Shown: positions 33,640 to 41,613 of the stretch, one piece after another
Numbering within the stretch: the first letter of the stretch is position 1
Layout of the letters: the number at the start of each line of letters is the position of its first letter
Assembly: GCF_030811455.1 (NCBI RefSeq)
Contig: NZ_JAUSQU010000001.1
Coordinates: 7,688,001 to 7,752,000, forward strand
Direction of reading: 5' to 3'
Length of the DNA stretch: 64,000 nt
From: Streptosporangium lutulentum
Lineage (GTDB): Bacteria; Actinomycetota; Actinomycetes; Streptosporangiales; Streptosporangiaceae
The notes under the pieces: model-generated
The model's database searches: none
What the model saw: the letters and a program-made list of their open reading frames with translations, nothing else
What the model was told of the DNA's origin: nothing
Program-made: the position numbers and the translations under genes

Positions 33640-33759
33640 CCCACCGCCCGCGAGTCCGACGTCCCCACCGCCCGCGAGTCCCGCATCCCCGCCGCCCGCG
33701 AGTCCGACGTCCCCGCCGCCCGCGAGTCCGGTGACGCCGCCGCCCGTGAGCCCGGTAAG
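33640..33759. repeat. 24-bp tandem repeat, about five units
   Basis: The core CCCGCGAGTCC recurs at 33647, 33671, 33695, 33719 and, altered, at 33743, an exact 24-base period. The repeats lie between the IclR gene and the end of the SARP-type gene. On the plus strand they would encode an 8-residue repeat (ARESDVPT-like), but no gene supports translation. The block is very GC-rich and may fold. Nothing else is seen in 33463-33774. Confidence 0.85.
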
Positions 33760-33774
33760 GCGCGGAGGCCGTCC

Positions 33775-36700
33775 CTACCGGACGACGACGGAACGAACCC
33801 CCTCGATCGTCAGCCCGCCCCCGTGTTCGAATTCGACGGCGAAGCCCTTCTCGCCCAGTGCGTCGCGCGCGCTCGCGGCGATCCGGTCGATGTCGCCGCG
33901 TTCGGCGGGTGTGAGCGGCAGTCCACTCGACACCCGGGCCGCGGCCGCCGCGCCCAGGAGCAGGGCGGCGCGGGCGGGGTCTCCGGTGAGGACCAGCACG
34001 CCGGCCAGACCCTCCAGGGCGCCCGTCATCTCCCGGGCGCTGTCGAACCTGGTCGCGAGGTCGACCGCCCGCAGGTGCAGGGCCAGAGCCGCCTCCACAT
34101 CGCCGCGCCGCTCGGTGACGAGGCCGAGCTCGGTCATGATCATGGGAAGGTGCGGGGGCGGAACCTCCCCGGTGTCCTGCCACGGGGCCTGTTCCAGCAG
34201 GTTGCGCAGATGGGTCTCGGCGAGATCGAGCCGGCCGTCCTTGCGCGCGGCGAAGGCGAGTCCCATCTCGGCGAAGATCTGTCCGGGCCGGTGGCTCTGC
34301 TCGGTGGCCAGCCTCGACGCCCGCTCGCAGAACCGCCGCGCCCGCTCGTAGTCGCCGCGCTGCAGCGAGATCCAGCCGAGCCAGGCCAGCCGCCCTGCGA
34401 CCTCCGCCCACAGCCCGAGCTCCTCGGCCATGTGCAGGCCGTCCTGTTGCACCCGGTAAGCCCGTTCGTAGTCACCGGTCATCTCGGCCAGAGCGCCGAC
34501 CCACCCGCCGGCCTCCAACTGTCCCCAGCGGTCACCGAGCTCGCCGAACAGCTTCGCGCTCTGCTCACTGTCACGTTCGAGCGTGACCAGGTCTCCCCGG
34601 ATGTGCGCGAGTTTGGCCCGGACGCAGAGGGTCGCGGCCACCCCCCACCGGTCACCGAGAGCGTGGAAGGCCGCCAGCGCCCGGTTCTGCAGGTCCTCTC
34701 CCGCTGTCAGATCACCGAGGTCGATTCCGGCGTAGGACAGGAACCACTCGGCCCTGGCCTGCCCTCCCGGGTCGTCGGCCTCCTCGTACAACCGCAGCAC
34801 CTCCCGGCGGCGGGCCGGCCGGTCGGTGGCGTCGCCCTGCAGGAGCGCGATGCCGACCTGCCAGGCCATGGCTCTGGCCCGGACGGCGGCGGACGCCTCA
34901 CCGGTGACGGCCAGCGCCGCCTCCAGGGATCGCCGGGCCTCGGTGAGGCGTCCGCGCAGGAACCAGTACCAGGCCATCGCGTTGACGAGCCGCAGCGCGC
35001 GGTCGCGGTCTCCGTCGCGCACCATGCTGTCGAGGGCGCCGCGTATGTTGGCGGCCTCGGCGTCGAGGCGCCGCAGCCACTGCCGCTGGCCGGAGCCGTA
35101 CAGGTGTGGCTCGGCCTTCTCCACGATGCCGGTGTAGTAGTGGTGGTGCCGTCGCCGTACCCGCTCGAACTCACCCGCCTCCTGCATGCGCTCGACGCAG
35201 TAGGCCGCCACCGACTCCAGCAGCCGGTACCGGGGGCCCTGGGCGTCGTGCACCACCACGACCAGGGAGCGGTCCACCAGGCGGGCCAGCGTGTCCAGCA
35301 CCTCCGGGACTCCCACGTCGTCTCCGGCGCAGACGGCCTCCGCGGCCTCCAGGGTGCAGCCGTCCGCGTGGACGGCCAACCGGCGCAGCACGACGCGCTC
35401 GGTCCCGGTCAGCAGCTCCCAGCTCCAGTCGATCATCGCCATCAGGGTCTGCTGGCGCGGCGGGGCGCCCCGGTGCCCGGTGGCCAGCAGCCTGAACCGG
35501 TCGTCGAGCCGGGTCACCAGCCCGTGGACGCCCAGCGCGCGCACCCTGGTCGCCGCCAGTTCCAGCGCCAGCGGGATCCCGTCCAGCCGTCGGCACAGCA
35601 CCGCGACCGCCGGAGCGGTGTCCGCGTCGAGGGTGAACGCCTGCGCCGCGGCCGCCGCCCGCGCGACGAACAGCCGTACCGCGCTGGACTGCTCCAGCAG
35701 CGTGAGGTCCGTGTCGGCCGCGCGGCCGGGCACCTCCAACGGCGGGACACTCCAGACCACCTCACCGGCCAGGGCGAGCTGTTCCTGGCTGGTCGCCAGG
35801 ATCCGCAGGCCGGGAACGGCACGCAACAGCAGCTCCGCCAGCTCGGCGACCTGATCGACCACATGCTCGCAGTTGTCCAGCACCAGCAGCAGCTCCCGGG
35901 GACGCAGCGCACCGGTGAGCCGCTCCGTCGAGGTCAGCTGCTCTCCCGAGCCCGCGGTGTCCTGGACGTCCAGGACCGCCATGACCATCTCGGCCAGCCG
36001 GGACCTCGCCGCCTCCTGACCGGACGGCCGATCGAGCGCGGCCAGTTCGACCAGCCACGCCCCGTCGGCGAAGGTGCCGGCCAGTCGCCTGGCCGTCTCC
36101 ACCGCCAGCCGCGTCTTGCCCACCCCGCCGGATCCGGTGAGCGTCACCAGCCGGCCCGCCTCCAGCAGGGAACACACCTCGGCGACCGCTTCGTCGCGGC
36201 CGATCAGGCCGGTGAGCGGCGCGGGAAGGTTCGTCCGGGGCCGTGCCGCCGGGGCGGCCGGTGCGGGTACGGCGTCCAGGACCGGGTCCTGCCTCAGGAT
36301 CGCCTGATGGAGTGCCACCAGGCCGGAGCCGGGATCCAGACCCAGTTCCTCGGCCAGCCGATCCCGCAGCTCGCCGTAACCGGCCAGCGCCTCGCTCTGC
36401 CGTCCGGCGAGATAGAGGGCACGCATGTGCGCGGCGCGCAGCCGCTCCCTGAGCGGATACCGTGCCACCAGGTCGCCGAGCTCACCGGCCAGGAGACTGT
36501 GCTCCCCCAGCTCCAGCCGCGCCTCGGCCTGCTGCTCCAGGGCGAGGAACCGTTGCTCCTCCAGCCGGGTGATCGCCGCTCGGGTGAACTCCTCGTCGGC
36601 GAAGTCGGCGAACGCCGCTCCTCGCCACAACGCCAGCGCGTCGGACAGCAGGGTCGCTCTGGCTCGCGGGTCGTCGATTTCCTGAGCCCGCGCGACCAGC

Positions 36701-37032
36701 GCCGTGAACCGCCAGGCGTCCACCGCCTCGGCGTCCGCCTGAAGGAGATACCCCGGCCGGCGGGACACGACCAGATCCCGGCCACCCCGCTCGGCCTCCT
36801 CCAGCGCGCGCCGCAACTGCGAGATCCTGACCTGCAACGCGCCCGTGGGGTTGGCCGGGGACTCCTCACCCCACAGGTCGTCGACCAGGCGGTCGGCCGA
36901 CACCGGCCGTCCTTCGTGGATGAGCAGGTCTGCCAGCAATGCCCGGACCTTCAGCCCGGGGACCGTGACCGGTTCGCCGTCGGCGGTCCATACCGCGAGC
37001 GGCCCCAGCACCCCAAAACGCATGAACGCCAC
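33775..37032 (-). CDS. SARP/AfsR-like regulator (BTAD, NB-ARC, TPR)
   Basis: A 1085-residue regulator. Order: OmpR-type winged helix (residues 1-95, MRFGVLGPLAVW, ALQVRISQLRRALEEAE), BTAD helical domain (about 100-250, AWRFTALVARAQEIDD), NB-ARC ATPase from about 270 (Walker A GSGGVGKTRL, Walker B LLLVLDNCEHV, sensor ILATSQEQL), then a winged helix and TPR-like repeats to the end (ALAAFHALGDRWGVAATLCV). This is the large AfsR/SARP architecture known as an activator of secondary metabolism in streptomycetes. No biosynthetic cluster is adjacent. GTG 37032 or ATG 37023 start. Confidence 0.92.
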   Translation of the reverse strand: MAFMRFGVLGPLAVWTADGEPVTVPGLKVRALLADLLIHEGRPVSADRLVDDLWGEESPANPTGALQVRISQLRRALEEAERGGRDLVVSRRPGYLLQADAEAVDAWRFTALVARAQEIDDPRARATLLSDALALWRGAAFADFADEEFTRAAITRLEEQRFLALEQQAEARLELGEHSLLAGELGDLVARYPLRERLRAAHMRALYLAGRQSEALAGYGELRDRLAEELGLDPGSGLVALHQAILRQDPVLDAVPAPAAPAARPRTNLPAPLTGLIGRDEAVAEVCSLLEAGRLVTLTGSGGVGKTRLAVETARRLAGTFADGAWLVELAALDRPSGQEAARSRLAEMVMAVLDVQDTAGSGEQLTSTERLTGALRPRELLLVLDNCEHVVDQVAELAELLLRAVPGLRILATSQEQLALAGEVVWSVPPLEVPGRAADTDLTLLEQSSAVRLFVARAAAAAQAFTLDADTAPAVAVLCRRLDGIPLALELAATRVRALGVHGLVTRLDDRFRLLATGHRGAPPRQQTLMAMIDWSWELLTGTERVVLRRLAVHADGCTLEAAEAVCAGDDVGVPEVLDTLARLVDRSLVVVVHDAQGPRYRLLESVAAYCVERMQEAGEFERVRRRHHHYYTGIVEKAEPHLYGSGQRQWLRRLDAEAANIRGALDSMVRDGDRDRALRLVNAMAWYWFLRGRLTEARRSLEAALAVTGEASAAVRARAMAWQVGIALLQGDATDRPARRREVLRLYEEADDPGGQARAEWFLSYAGIDLGDLTAGEDLQNRALAAFHALGDRWGVAATLCVRAKLAHIRGDLVTLERDSEQSAKLFGELGDRWGQLEAGGWVGALAEMTGDYERAYRVQQDGLHMAEELGLWAEVAGRLAWLGWISLQRGDYERARRFCERASRLATEQSHRPGQIFAEMGLAFAARKDGRLDLAETHLRNLLEQAPWQDTGEVPPPHLPMIMTELGLVTERRGDVEAALALHLRAVDLATRFDSAREMTGALEGLAGVLVLTGDPARAALLLGAAAAARVSSGLPLTPAERGDIDRIAASARDALGEKGFAVEFEHGGGLTIEGVRSVVVR

Positions 37033-37119
37033 GATAGCCCGGCACAGCCGCCTAGATCGTTCGTTCGTGCCGTCCTCGGCAGCCGGTTCAGGCCCGCCGG
37101 ATACCGTGTACCGGACGGG

Positions 37120-37632
37120 TCAGAAGTGGGTGGTGACCCCGAACGCCTCGCGGAGCCGGGCCATGTCATGCCGGTCCCGGTCGGCGGGGTCGTATCCCTG
37201 ATGGAAGTGGATCTGCTGGGTGACCGACAGGCAGGGCACCCGAACGCCCCCGATCACGCCCGTGACGAAGGCGTCGGCGGGATAGGAGAAGGTGCCGCCT
37301 CGCGTGTCGGCGTGCTGGACGGCCGAGCCGTCCGGGCCGAACAGCAGCGGGTGCAGATCCAGCTCGTGCCCACCGGGGTCGGCCATGACGAAGCGGACCG
37401 GCCGACCCGGCTGGGCGTCGGGCCGCTCGCCGAACCCGGCCGCCTCCAGCGTTCCGATCAGCAGCGGCTCCTGCTCGACACGGTGCACCAGGTCGAGATC
37501 GCGATGCTCGCGGGTCACCTCGCCCACCAGGGCGTCGACGCCCCATCCACCGGCGATCCAGACCTCGCACCCGGCCTGACGCAACAGCGCCAGCACCCTC
37601 AGAACCTCATTCGCCTCGAACACGGAGAACAC
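37120..37632 (-). CDS. Nucleotidyltransferase (aminoglycoside/lincosamide-type)
   Basis: A 170-residue protein from GTG 37632. It has VWIAGGWGVDALVGEVTREH followed by RDLDLVH: the GGW-VD-L-G-x-TR-H-DLD signature of ANT(2'')/LinB-like nucleotidyltransferases, with the two Asp metal ligands. A third acid lies in HELDLHPL. Such enzymes adenylylate antibiotics, but environmental homologues often have unknown substrates, so resistance is not claimed. Confidence 0.82.
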   Translation of the reverse strand: MFSVFEANEVLRVLALLRQAGCEVWIAGGWGVDALVGEVTREHRDLDLVHRVEQEPLLIGTLEAAGFGERPDAQPGRPVRFVMADPGGHELDLHPLLFGPDGSAVQHADTRGGTFSYPADAFVTGVIGGVRVPCLSVTQQIHFHQGYDPADRDRHDMARLREAFGVTTHF

Positions 37633-37772
37633 CCTGTCATCCCCGTCCCCGTGGCGTCGATCGATTTCCGGGGGCGCCGGCCGCACGCCGTGGTGAAGGA
37701 CCGGTTCGGTCCCGCCGGCATAGATCGGCGCCCTGCCCGCGTCCTTGCTTGGTGACACAGCGAGGAGGACAT

Positions 37773-38285
37773 GTGGATCCAGGATGTGAGGCGGACTTCC
37801 AGAAGTTCGTCGTCGATCGGTCGGGTGCGCTGTTCCATACCGCGTACTTGATGACCGGTGACCGGCACGCCGCCGAGGACCTGGTGCAGTCGGCACTGGC
37901 GCGGACCTCCGCGAAATGGCGCGGCCTTCGCGATCCGGCGGCCGTCGAGGGATACGTCCGCCGCGTCATGTACCACGAGCAGGTGAGCTGGTGGCGGCGC
38001 CGTTCCCGGGTCGCCGAGGTGGCCACCGAACGGCTGCCCGACCAGGCCGGAGAAGGGCACGCCGACGTCGCGGACCTTCGCCTGGTGATGCGTACGGCTC
38101 TCGCCCAGCTGACACCCCGGCAGCGGACCATGCTCGTGCTGCGCTACTTCGAGGACCTGTCCGAGACCGAGATCGCGCGGATGCTCGGGATCGGGGTGGG
38201 GTCGGTCCGCAGTCAGATCTACCGCTCGCTGGAGCGCCTGAGGAAGGTCGCCCCTGAACTGAGCACCGTGAGGGAGTTCAGATGA
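37773..38285 (+). CDS. ECF sigma factor (SigE family)
   Basis: A 170-residue sigma factor: region 2 (FQKFVVDRSGALFHTAYLMT, GDRHAAEDLVQSAL with the -10 binding helix) and region 4 (LTPRQRTMLVLRYFEDLSET, EIARMLGIGVGSVRSQIYRS). GTG 37773 follows GAGGAGG. The short type without extra domains is the actinobacterial SigE-like ECF class. The stop overlaps the start of the next gene (ATGA), whose product begins like the membrane anti-sigma partners of this class. Confidence 0.92.
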   Translation: MDPGCEADFQKFVVDRSGALFHTAYLMTGDRHAAEDLVQSALARTSAKWRGLRDPAAVEGYVRRVMYHEQVSWWRRRSRVAEVATERLPDQAGEGHADVADLRLVMRTALAQLTPRQRTMLVLRYFEDLSETEIARMLGIGVGSVRSQIYRSLERLRKVAPELSTVREFR

Positions 38286-39235
38286 ACATCGAAGACCTGC
38301 TGCGCGAGACCCTTTCCGACATGGCCCGTGAGGAGCGGCCACCTCCGCCGGGCCGGTTCCTCCAGGTCGGCGGGGGCCGATCCCGGCGCCGCGGCCTCGC
38401 CCTGGCAGCGGCGGCGGCCGTCACCGTGATGGCGGTCGGATCCACCCTCGTCGTCGGAGGGCTGTCCTCTCGGATGACGGTCTCCGAGCCCCCCGTCGGG
38501 CAGGGTTCCGGCGAGGTGCCCGTCGAGGTCCTGCGGAACCGTTTGACCGTGAAGGAAGGGCTGCGGCTCACGGATGTCTTCAAGCGACTGTCGAACGTCA
38601 CCGGCAGGCCGGTGAAGGAGTTCGAGCAGGCCGCCAAGCACGGCGGGGCGCTCGGCCTTCCGGCCTACGCCAAGGGCAGGCTGGAGGGATTCGCCTTTCC
38701 CGCGACCTACGAGGTCTCGCCCACGTCGAGCCCGGCCGAGATCCTCGCCGCGATGGTGGCCCGCTTCAACCGAACCGCCGAGGACCTCGACCTGGTGGAC
38801 GGCGCCAGGCGTGCCGGCCGTACGCCACTGGAGATCTTGACCATCGCCAGCATCGTCCAGGCCGAGTCGGGCACCAATCGTGACATGCCCAAGATCGCGC
38901 GGGTCGTCTACAACCGGCTGGACCTCAAGCCCGCGAGGAAGCTGGAGATGGACAGCACGCTCATGTACGGCCTGAACAAGTACGGCATCACCGCCTCGAA
39001 CAAGGATCTCCGGAGCCGGTCGCCGTACAACACCTACATGCGCCCCGGACTGCCGCCCGGTCCCATCGGCAACCCGGGCGCCGACGCCATCAAGGCCGCG
39101 CTGAAGCCGGCCGCCGGCTCCTGGCTGTGGTTCGTGACGACCGACCCGAAGAAGGGCGTCACGAAGTTCGCCGGCTCCGAATCCGAGTTCCTCAAGCTGA
39201 AGGAGGAGTGGGAAAGGAACCGCGGAAACCGGTGA
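38282..39235 (+). CDS. MltG-like endolytic transglycosylase with anti-sigma-like N-terminus
   Basis: A 317-residue protein. Residues 1-37 (MNIEDLLRETLSDMAREERP, then Arg-rich) look like the cytoplasmic start of SigE-family anti-sigma partners, followed by one membrane helix (about 38-60). The outside part is a YceG/MltG domain: RLEGFAFPATYEV, IASIVQAESG with the catalytic Glu, VVYNRLDL, MDSTLMYGL, PYNTYMRPGLPPGPIGNPGADAI and FVTTDPKKG. MltG cuts nascent peptidoglycan. Overlap with the ECF sigma gene suggests that the sigma factor is controlled by, or reports on, this wall enzyme. Confidence 0.9.
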   Translation: MNIEDLLRETLSDMAREERPPPPGRFLQVGGGRSRRRGLALAAAAAVTVMAVGSTLVVGGLSSRMTVSEPPVGQGSGEVPVEVLRNRLTVKEGLRLTDVFKRLSNVTGRPVKEFEQAAKHGGALGLPAYAKGRLEGFAFPATYEVSPTSSPAEILAAMVARFNRTAEDLDLVDGARRAGRTPLEILTIASIVQAESGTNRDMPKIARVVYNRLDLKPARKLEMDSTLMYGLNKYGITASNKDLRSRSPYNTYMRPGLPPGPIGNPGADAIKAALKPAAGSWLWFVTTDPKKGVTKFAGSESEFLKLKEEWERNRGNR

Positions 39236-39323
39236 CGGAGCGGTTCTCTGCTCGCCGCTCGCGCGCGCTCCCTCTCACCGCGCCTCCGCCGGCCCTCCGC
39301 CTGACGGATCCACGCCACACGCC

Positions 39324-40361
39324 CTAACCGAAGGCGTTGTCGCGGGCCAGGTCGAGGGCCGTCAGGACGGCTCCCTGAAGCACCGCGTTGCCCACCACCG
39401 TGCTGGCGCGGATCTCGGCGGGAGCGGGGGAGAGCCCGCCCACGCGCTCGGCCACCAGCGCGGCGAGCGCGTCGCCGCCCGCCCGGCCCGTCGTACCGCC
39501 GAGGACGACGAGCCCGGGGTCCAGGATCGCGACGAGGGCGAAGGCGCCCTTGGCGATCCGCGCGGCCAGCTCCGCGCGGCCGAGGCCCCGCGCGGCCTCG
39601 GCCTCCGTCTGGTCGCAGAACGACGTGCCGTTCACCTCCAGGAGGCCGATCTCGCCCGCGCCGCCCGACACGCCGCGGCGCAGCCGGCCGCCGAGCACGA
39701 CCGCCGCGCCGACGCCCTCGTCCAGCCAGAGCAGGACGAAGTCCTCGTGCCCCGTCGCCGCGCCCGTGCGGAGCTCGGCGACGGCGGCGAGGTTCACCTC
39801 GTTCTCCAGGATCACCGGCACGCCCAGGCTCTGCCGTACCGAGGCGATCAGGCCCGGCCGCCACCCGGGCACGTTCTCCGACACCAGTTCGCCGTGCCGG
39901 GGGTCCACCAGGCCGGGCGCGCCGATGACGACCGTGTCGAGCACGCGGCCCGCGGCGGCCTCCCTGACCGCGCCCCCCATGAGGCCCGCGAGGTCCTGCG
40001 GCCCGTCCGCTCCGGGGATCTCCCGTACGGCCGAGCCGACCGCCCGCCCGGTGATGTCGGCGATCGTGACCTCGATGGCACTGCGGCGCACGTCCACCCC
40101 CGCCACGTGGGCGCGGTTCGCCACGATGCCGTACAGGCGCGCGTTGGGGCCCCGGCGGTCCTCGCCGCTCTCGCCGGTCACCTCGATGAGCCCGCCGTCC
40201 CTGAGCCGCTCGATCAGATCGGACACGGTGGGCCTGGACAGCCCGGTCAGCGTGCGGAGCTGGGGAGCGGTCAGCGGCCCGCGCTCAAGCAGCAGGTCCA
40301 GGGCGAGCCGATCGTTGATGGCGCGGGCCATGGCCGGGGTCGCGGTCTTCACGTCCCCCAT
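39324..40361 (-). CDS. ROK family transcriptional regulator
   Basis: About 345 residues from ATG 40361. An N-terminal MarR-like winged helix (AINDRLALDLLLERGPLTAP, LRTLTGLSRPTVSDLIERL) precedes a ROK sugar-kinase-like domain (VAGVDVRRSAIEVTIADITG, PGLVDPRHGEL, ENEVNLAAVAELRTGA, GVGAAVVLGGRLRRGVSGGA, GEIGLLE). The zinc-binding CxCGxxGCxE motif and the E-x-G-H sugar ligand His of typical ROK regulators are absent (GEIGLLEVNGTSFCDQTEAE). It is divergent from an MFS transporter with twin operators between them. Confidence 0.9.
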   Translation of the reverse strand: MGDVKTATPAMARAINDRLALDLLLERGPLTAPQLRTLTGLSRPTVSDLIERLRDGGLIEVTGESGEDRRGPNARLYGIVANRAHVAGVDVRRSAIEVTIADITGRAVGSAVREIPGADGPQDLAGLMGGAVREAAAGRVLDTVVIGAPGLVDPRHGELVSENVPGWRPGLIASVRQSLGVPVILENEVNLAAVAELRTGAATGHEDFVLLWLDEGVGAAVVLGGRLRRGVSGGAGEIGLLEVNGTSFCDQTEAEAARGLGRAELAARIAKGAFALVAILDPGLVVLGGTTGRAGGDALAALVAERVGGLSPAPAEIRASTVVGNAVLQGAVLTALDLARDNAFG

Positions 40362-40365
40362 ATTA

Positions 40366-40413
40366 ATCAGGGAGCCTGCCTGATATCTCTTTTCATCAGG
40401 AAGCCTGCCTGAT
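40366..40413. promoter_or_regulatory. Twin operators ATCAGG-N7-CCTGAT
   Basis: Two 19-base palindromes, ATCAGGGAGCCTGCCTGAT (40366-40384) and ATCAGGAAGCCTGCCTGAT (40395-40413), differ at one base and are 29 bases apart, nearly three helical turns. They fill the gap between the divergent ROK and MFS genes and are almost certainly the ROK binding sites controlling both. Confidence 0.85.
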
Positions 40414-40425
40414 AGTTTCCGGGCC

Positions 40426-41613
40426 ATGAGTCACCATCGCGCCATAGCCGCCGTGTTCGCCGCGCACGGCGCCGTCGCGGGCAGCCTGGCCACCCGCGTT
40501 CCGTGGATCCAGGACCACCTGCACCTCGGCCCCGGCACCCTCGGTCTCGCGCTGCTCTGCCCGTCGATCGGCGCCTTCGTCGGCATGCCGCTGGCCAGTC
40601 GCCTGGCCTACCGCTTCGGCGGACGCGCCGCCACCCGGGTCCTGCTCGCGCTGTGGTGCGCCGCCCTCGCCCTGCCCGCCCTCGCCCCTGCTCCCGCCTG
40701 GCTGTTCGTCGCGTTCCTGCTGTACGGCACGGCGGCGGGCATGTGCGACGTGGTGATGAACGCCCACGCCGTGGTGCTCGAACGGCATCTGGGACGCTCC
40801 ATCATCTCCGGGCTGCACGGCCTGTGGTGCGTGGGCAGCCTGGCCGGAGGCGGCATCGGGGCTCTGGCCGCACAGGCGGAGGTCGACGCCAGGCTCCACC
40901 TCGGGGCGATCGCGCTCGTGCTGCTCGGTCTGGGCGCCGTAGCCGGGCGCGACCTGATGCCCGACGGCTCGACCGCCGGCGTGCCCGCGCCACGGCGCTT
41001 CGCTCTGCCCTCGCGCGCGATCCTGGCCATCGGCCTCGTCGGGTTCTGCGGCACGTTCGCCGAGGGCGCGAGCTCGAACTGGGCCGCCGTCTACCTCACC
41101 GAGGTCACCGCCGCCGGCCCGGGAGTGGCCGCCGCCGGCTACATGACCTTCATGCTCTGCATGGCGGGCGCCCGGCTGGCCGGTGACCGGGTCATCGGCC
41201 GGTTCGGGCCCGTGACGGTCGTCAGAGCGGGTGGGGCCATGGCGGCCGTGGGCGGCGTCATCGTCGTCACGGCCCGCATGCCCTTGCTCGGCTTCGCCGG
41301 ATTCGCCCTGCTCGGGCTGGGCATCGCGGTGATCGTCCCTCTGGTGTTCACAGCGGCGGGCAACATCGGGCCGACCCCGGGGGAAGGAGTGGCGGGCATC
41401 GCGACGATCACGTACCTGTCGGGGCTGACCGCCCCGGCCGTCACCGGGTGGGTCGCGGGCGGCGTCTCCTATCCCGCCGCGTTCGCGATGATCACCGGTG
41501 TGATGGTGCTGCTGACGCTGCTCGCACCGGTCCTGCGCCCGGCTCCGGCGGCGGCCCCGCGCACGGCGTCCCTCGCCCTCACGTCCGCCAGACGTCCAGG
41601 CACCGAGTCATGA
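40426..41613 (+). CDS. MFS transporter (fucose permease-like)
   Basis: A 395-residue protein with 12 predicted helices in two sets of six. The first loop-2/3 motif region is GMPLASRLAYRFGGRAATRV, and the helix 7 start VGFCGTFAEGASSNWAAVYL is typical of the FucP/YbjJ branch of MFS transporters. It is divergent from a ROK regulator whose twin operators overlap its promoter, so a sugar or sugar-derived substrate is likely. The gene's last 35 bases overlap the convergent serine hydrolase gene. Confidence 0.9.
   Translation: MSHHRAIAAVFAAHGAVAGSLATRVPWIQDHLHLGPGTLGLALLCPSIGAFVGMPLASRLAYRFGGRAATRVLLALWCAALALPALAPAPAWLFVAFLLYGTAAGMCDVVMNAHAVVLERHLGRSIISGLHGLWCVGSLAGGGIGALAAQAEVDARLHLGAIALVLLGLGAVAGRDLMPDGSTAGVPAPRRFALPSRAILAIGLVGFCGTFAEGASSNWAAVYLTEVTAAGPGVAAAGYMTFMLCMAGARLAGDRVIGRFGPVTVVRAGGAMAAVGGVIVVTARMPLLGFAGFALLGLGIAVIVPLVFTAAGNIGPTPGEGVAGIATITYLSGLTAPAVTGWVAGGVSYPAAFAMITGVMVLLTLLAPVLRPAPAAAPRTASLALTSARRPGTES

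Noticed and set aside
33640..33759. Possible CRISPR array
   Set aside because: The repeats are direct, contiguous and 24 bases long without unique spacers, and no cas genes are present.
33775..37032. The SARP-type gene as sign of an antibiotic cluster
   Set aside because: No polyketide, peptide or terpene synthase genes lie within the window, so a pathway cannot be claimed.
37120..37632. Nucleotidyltransferase as a proven antibiotic-resistance gene
   Set aside because: The fold motif fits ANT/Lin-type enzymes, but similarity alone does not show resistance and the substrate is unknown.
33001..37755. A 1584-codon open frame on the plus strand
   Set aside because: It lies antisense to the IclR, SARP and nucleotidyltransferase genes. 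The translation is low-complexity Arg/Gly/Gln/Pro/Val, as expected from third-position GC bias, with no domain.
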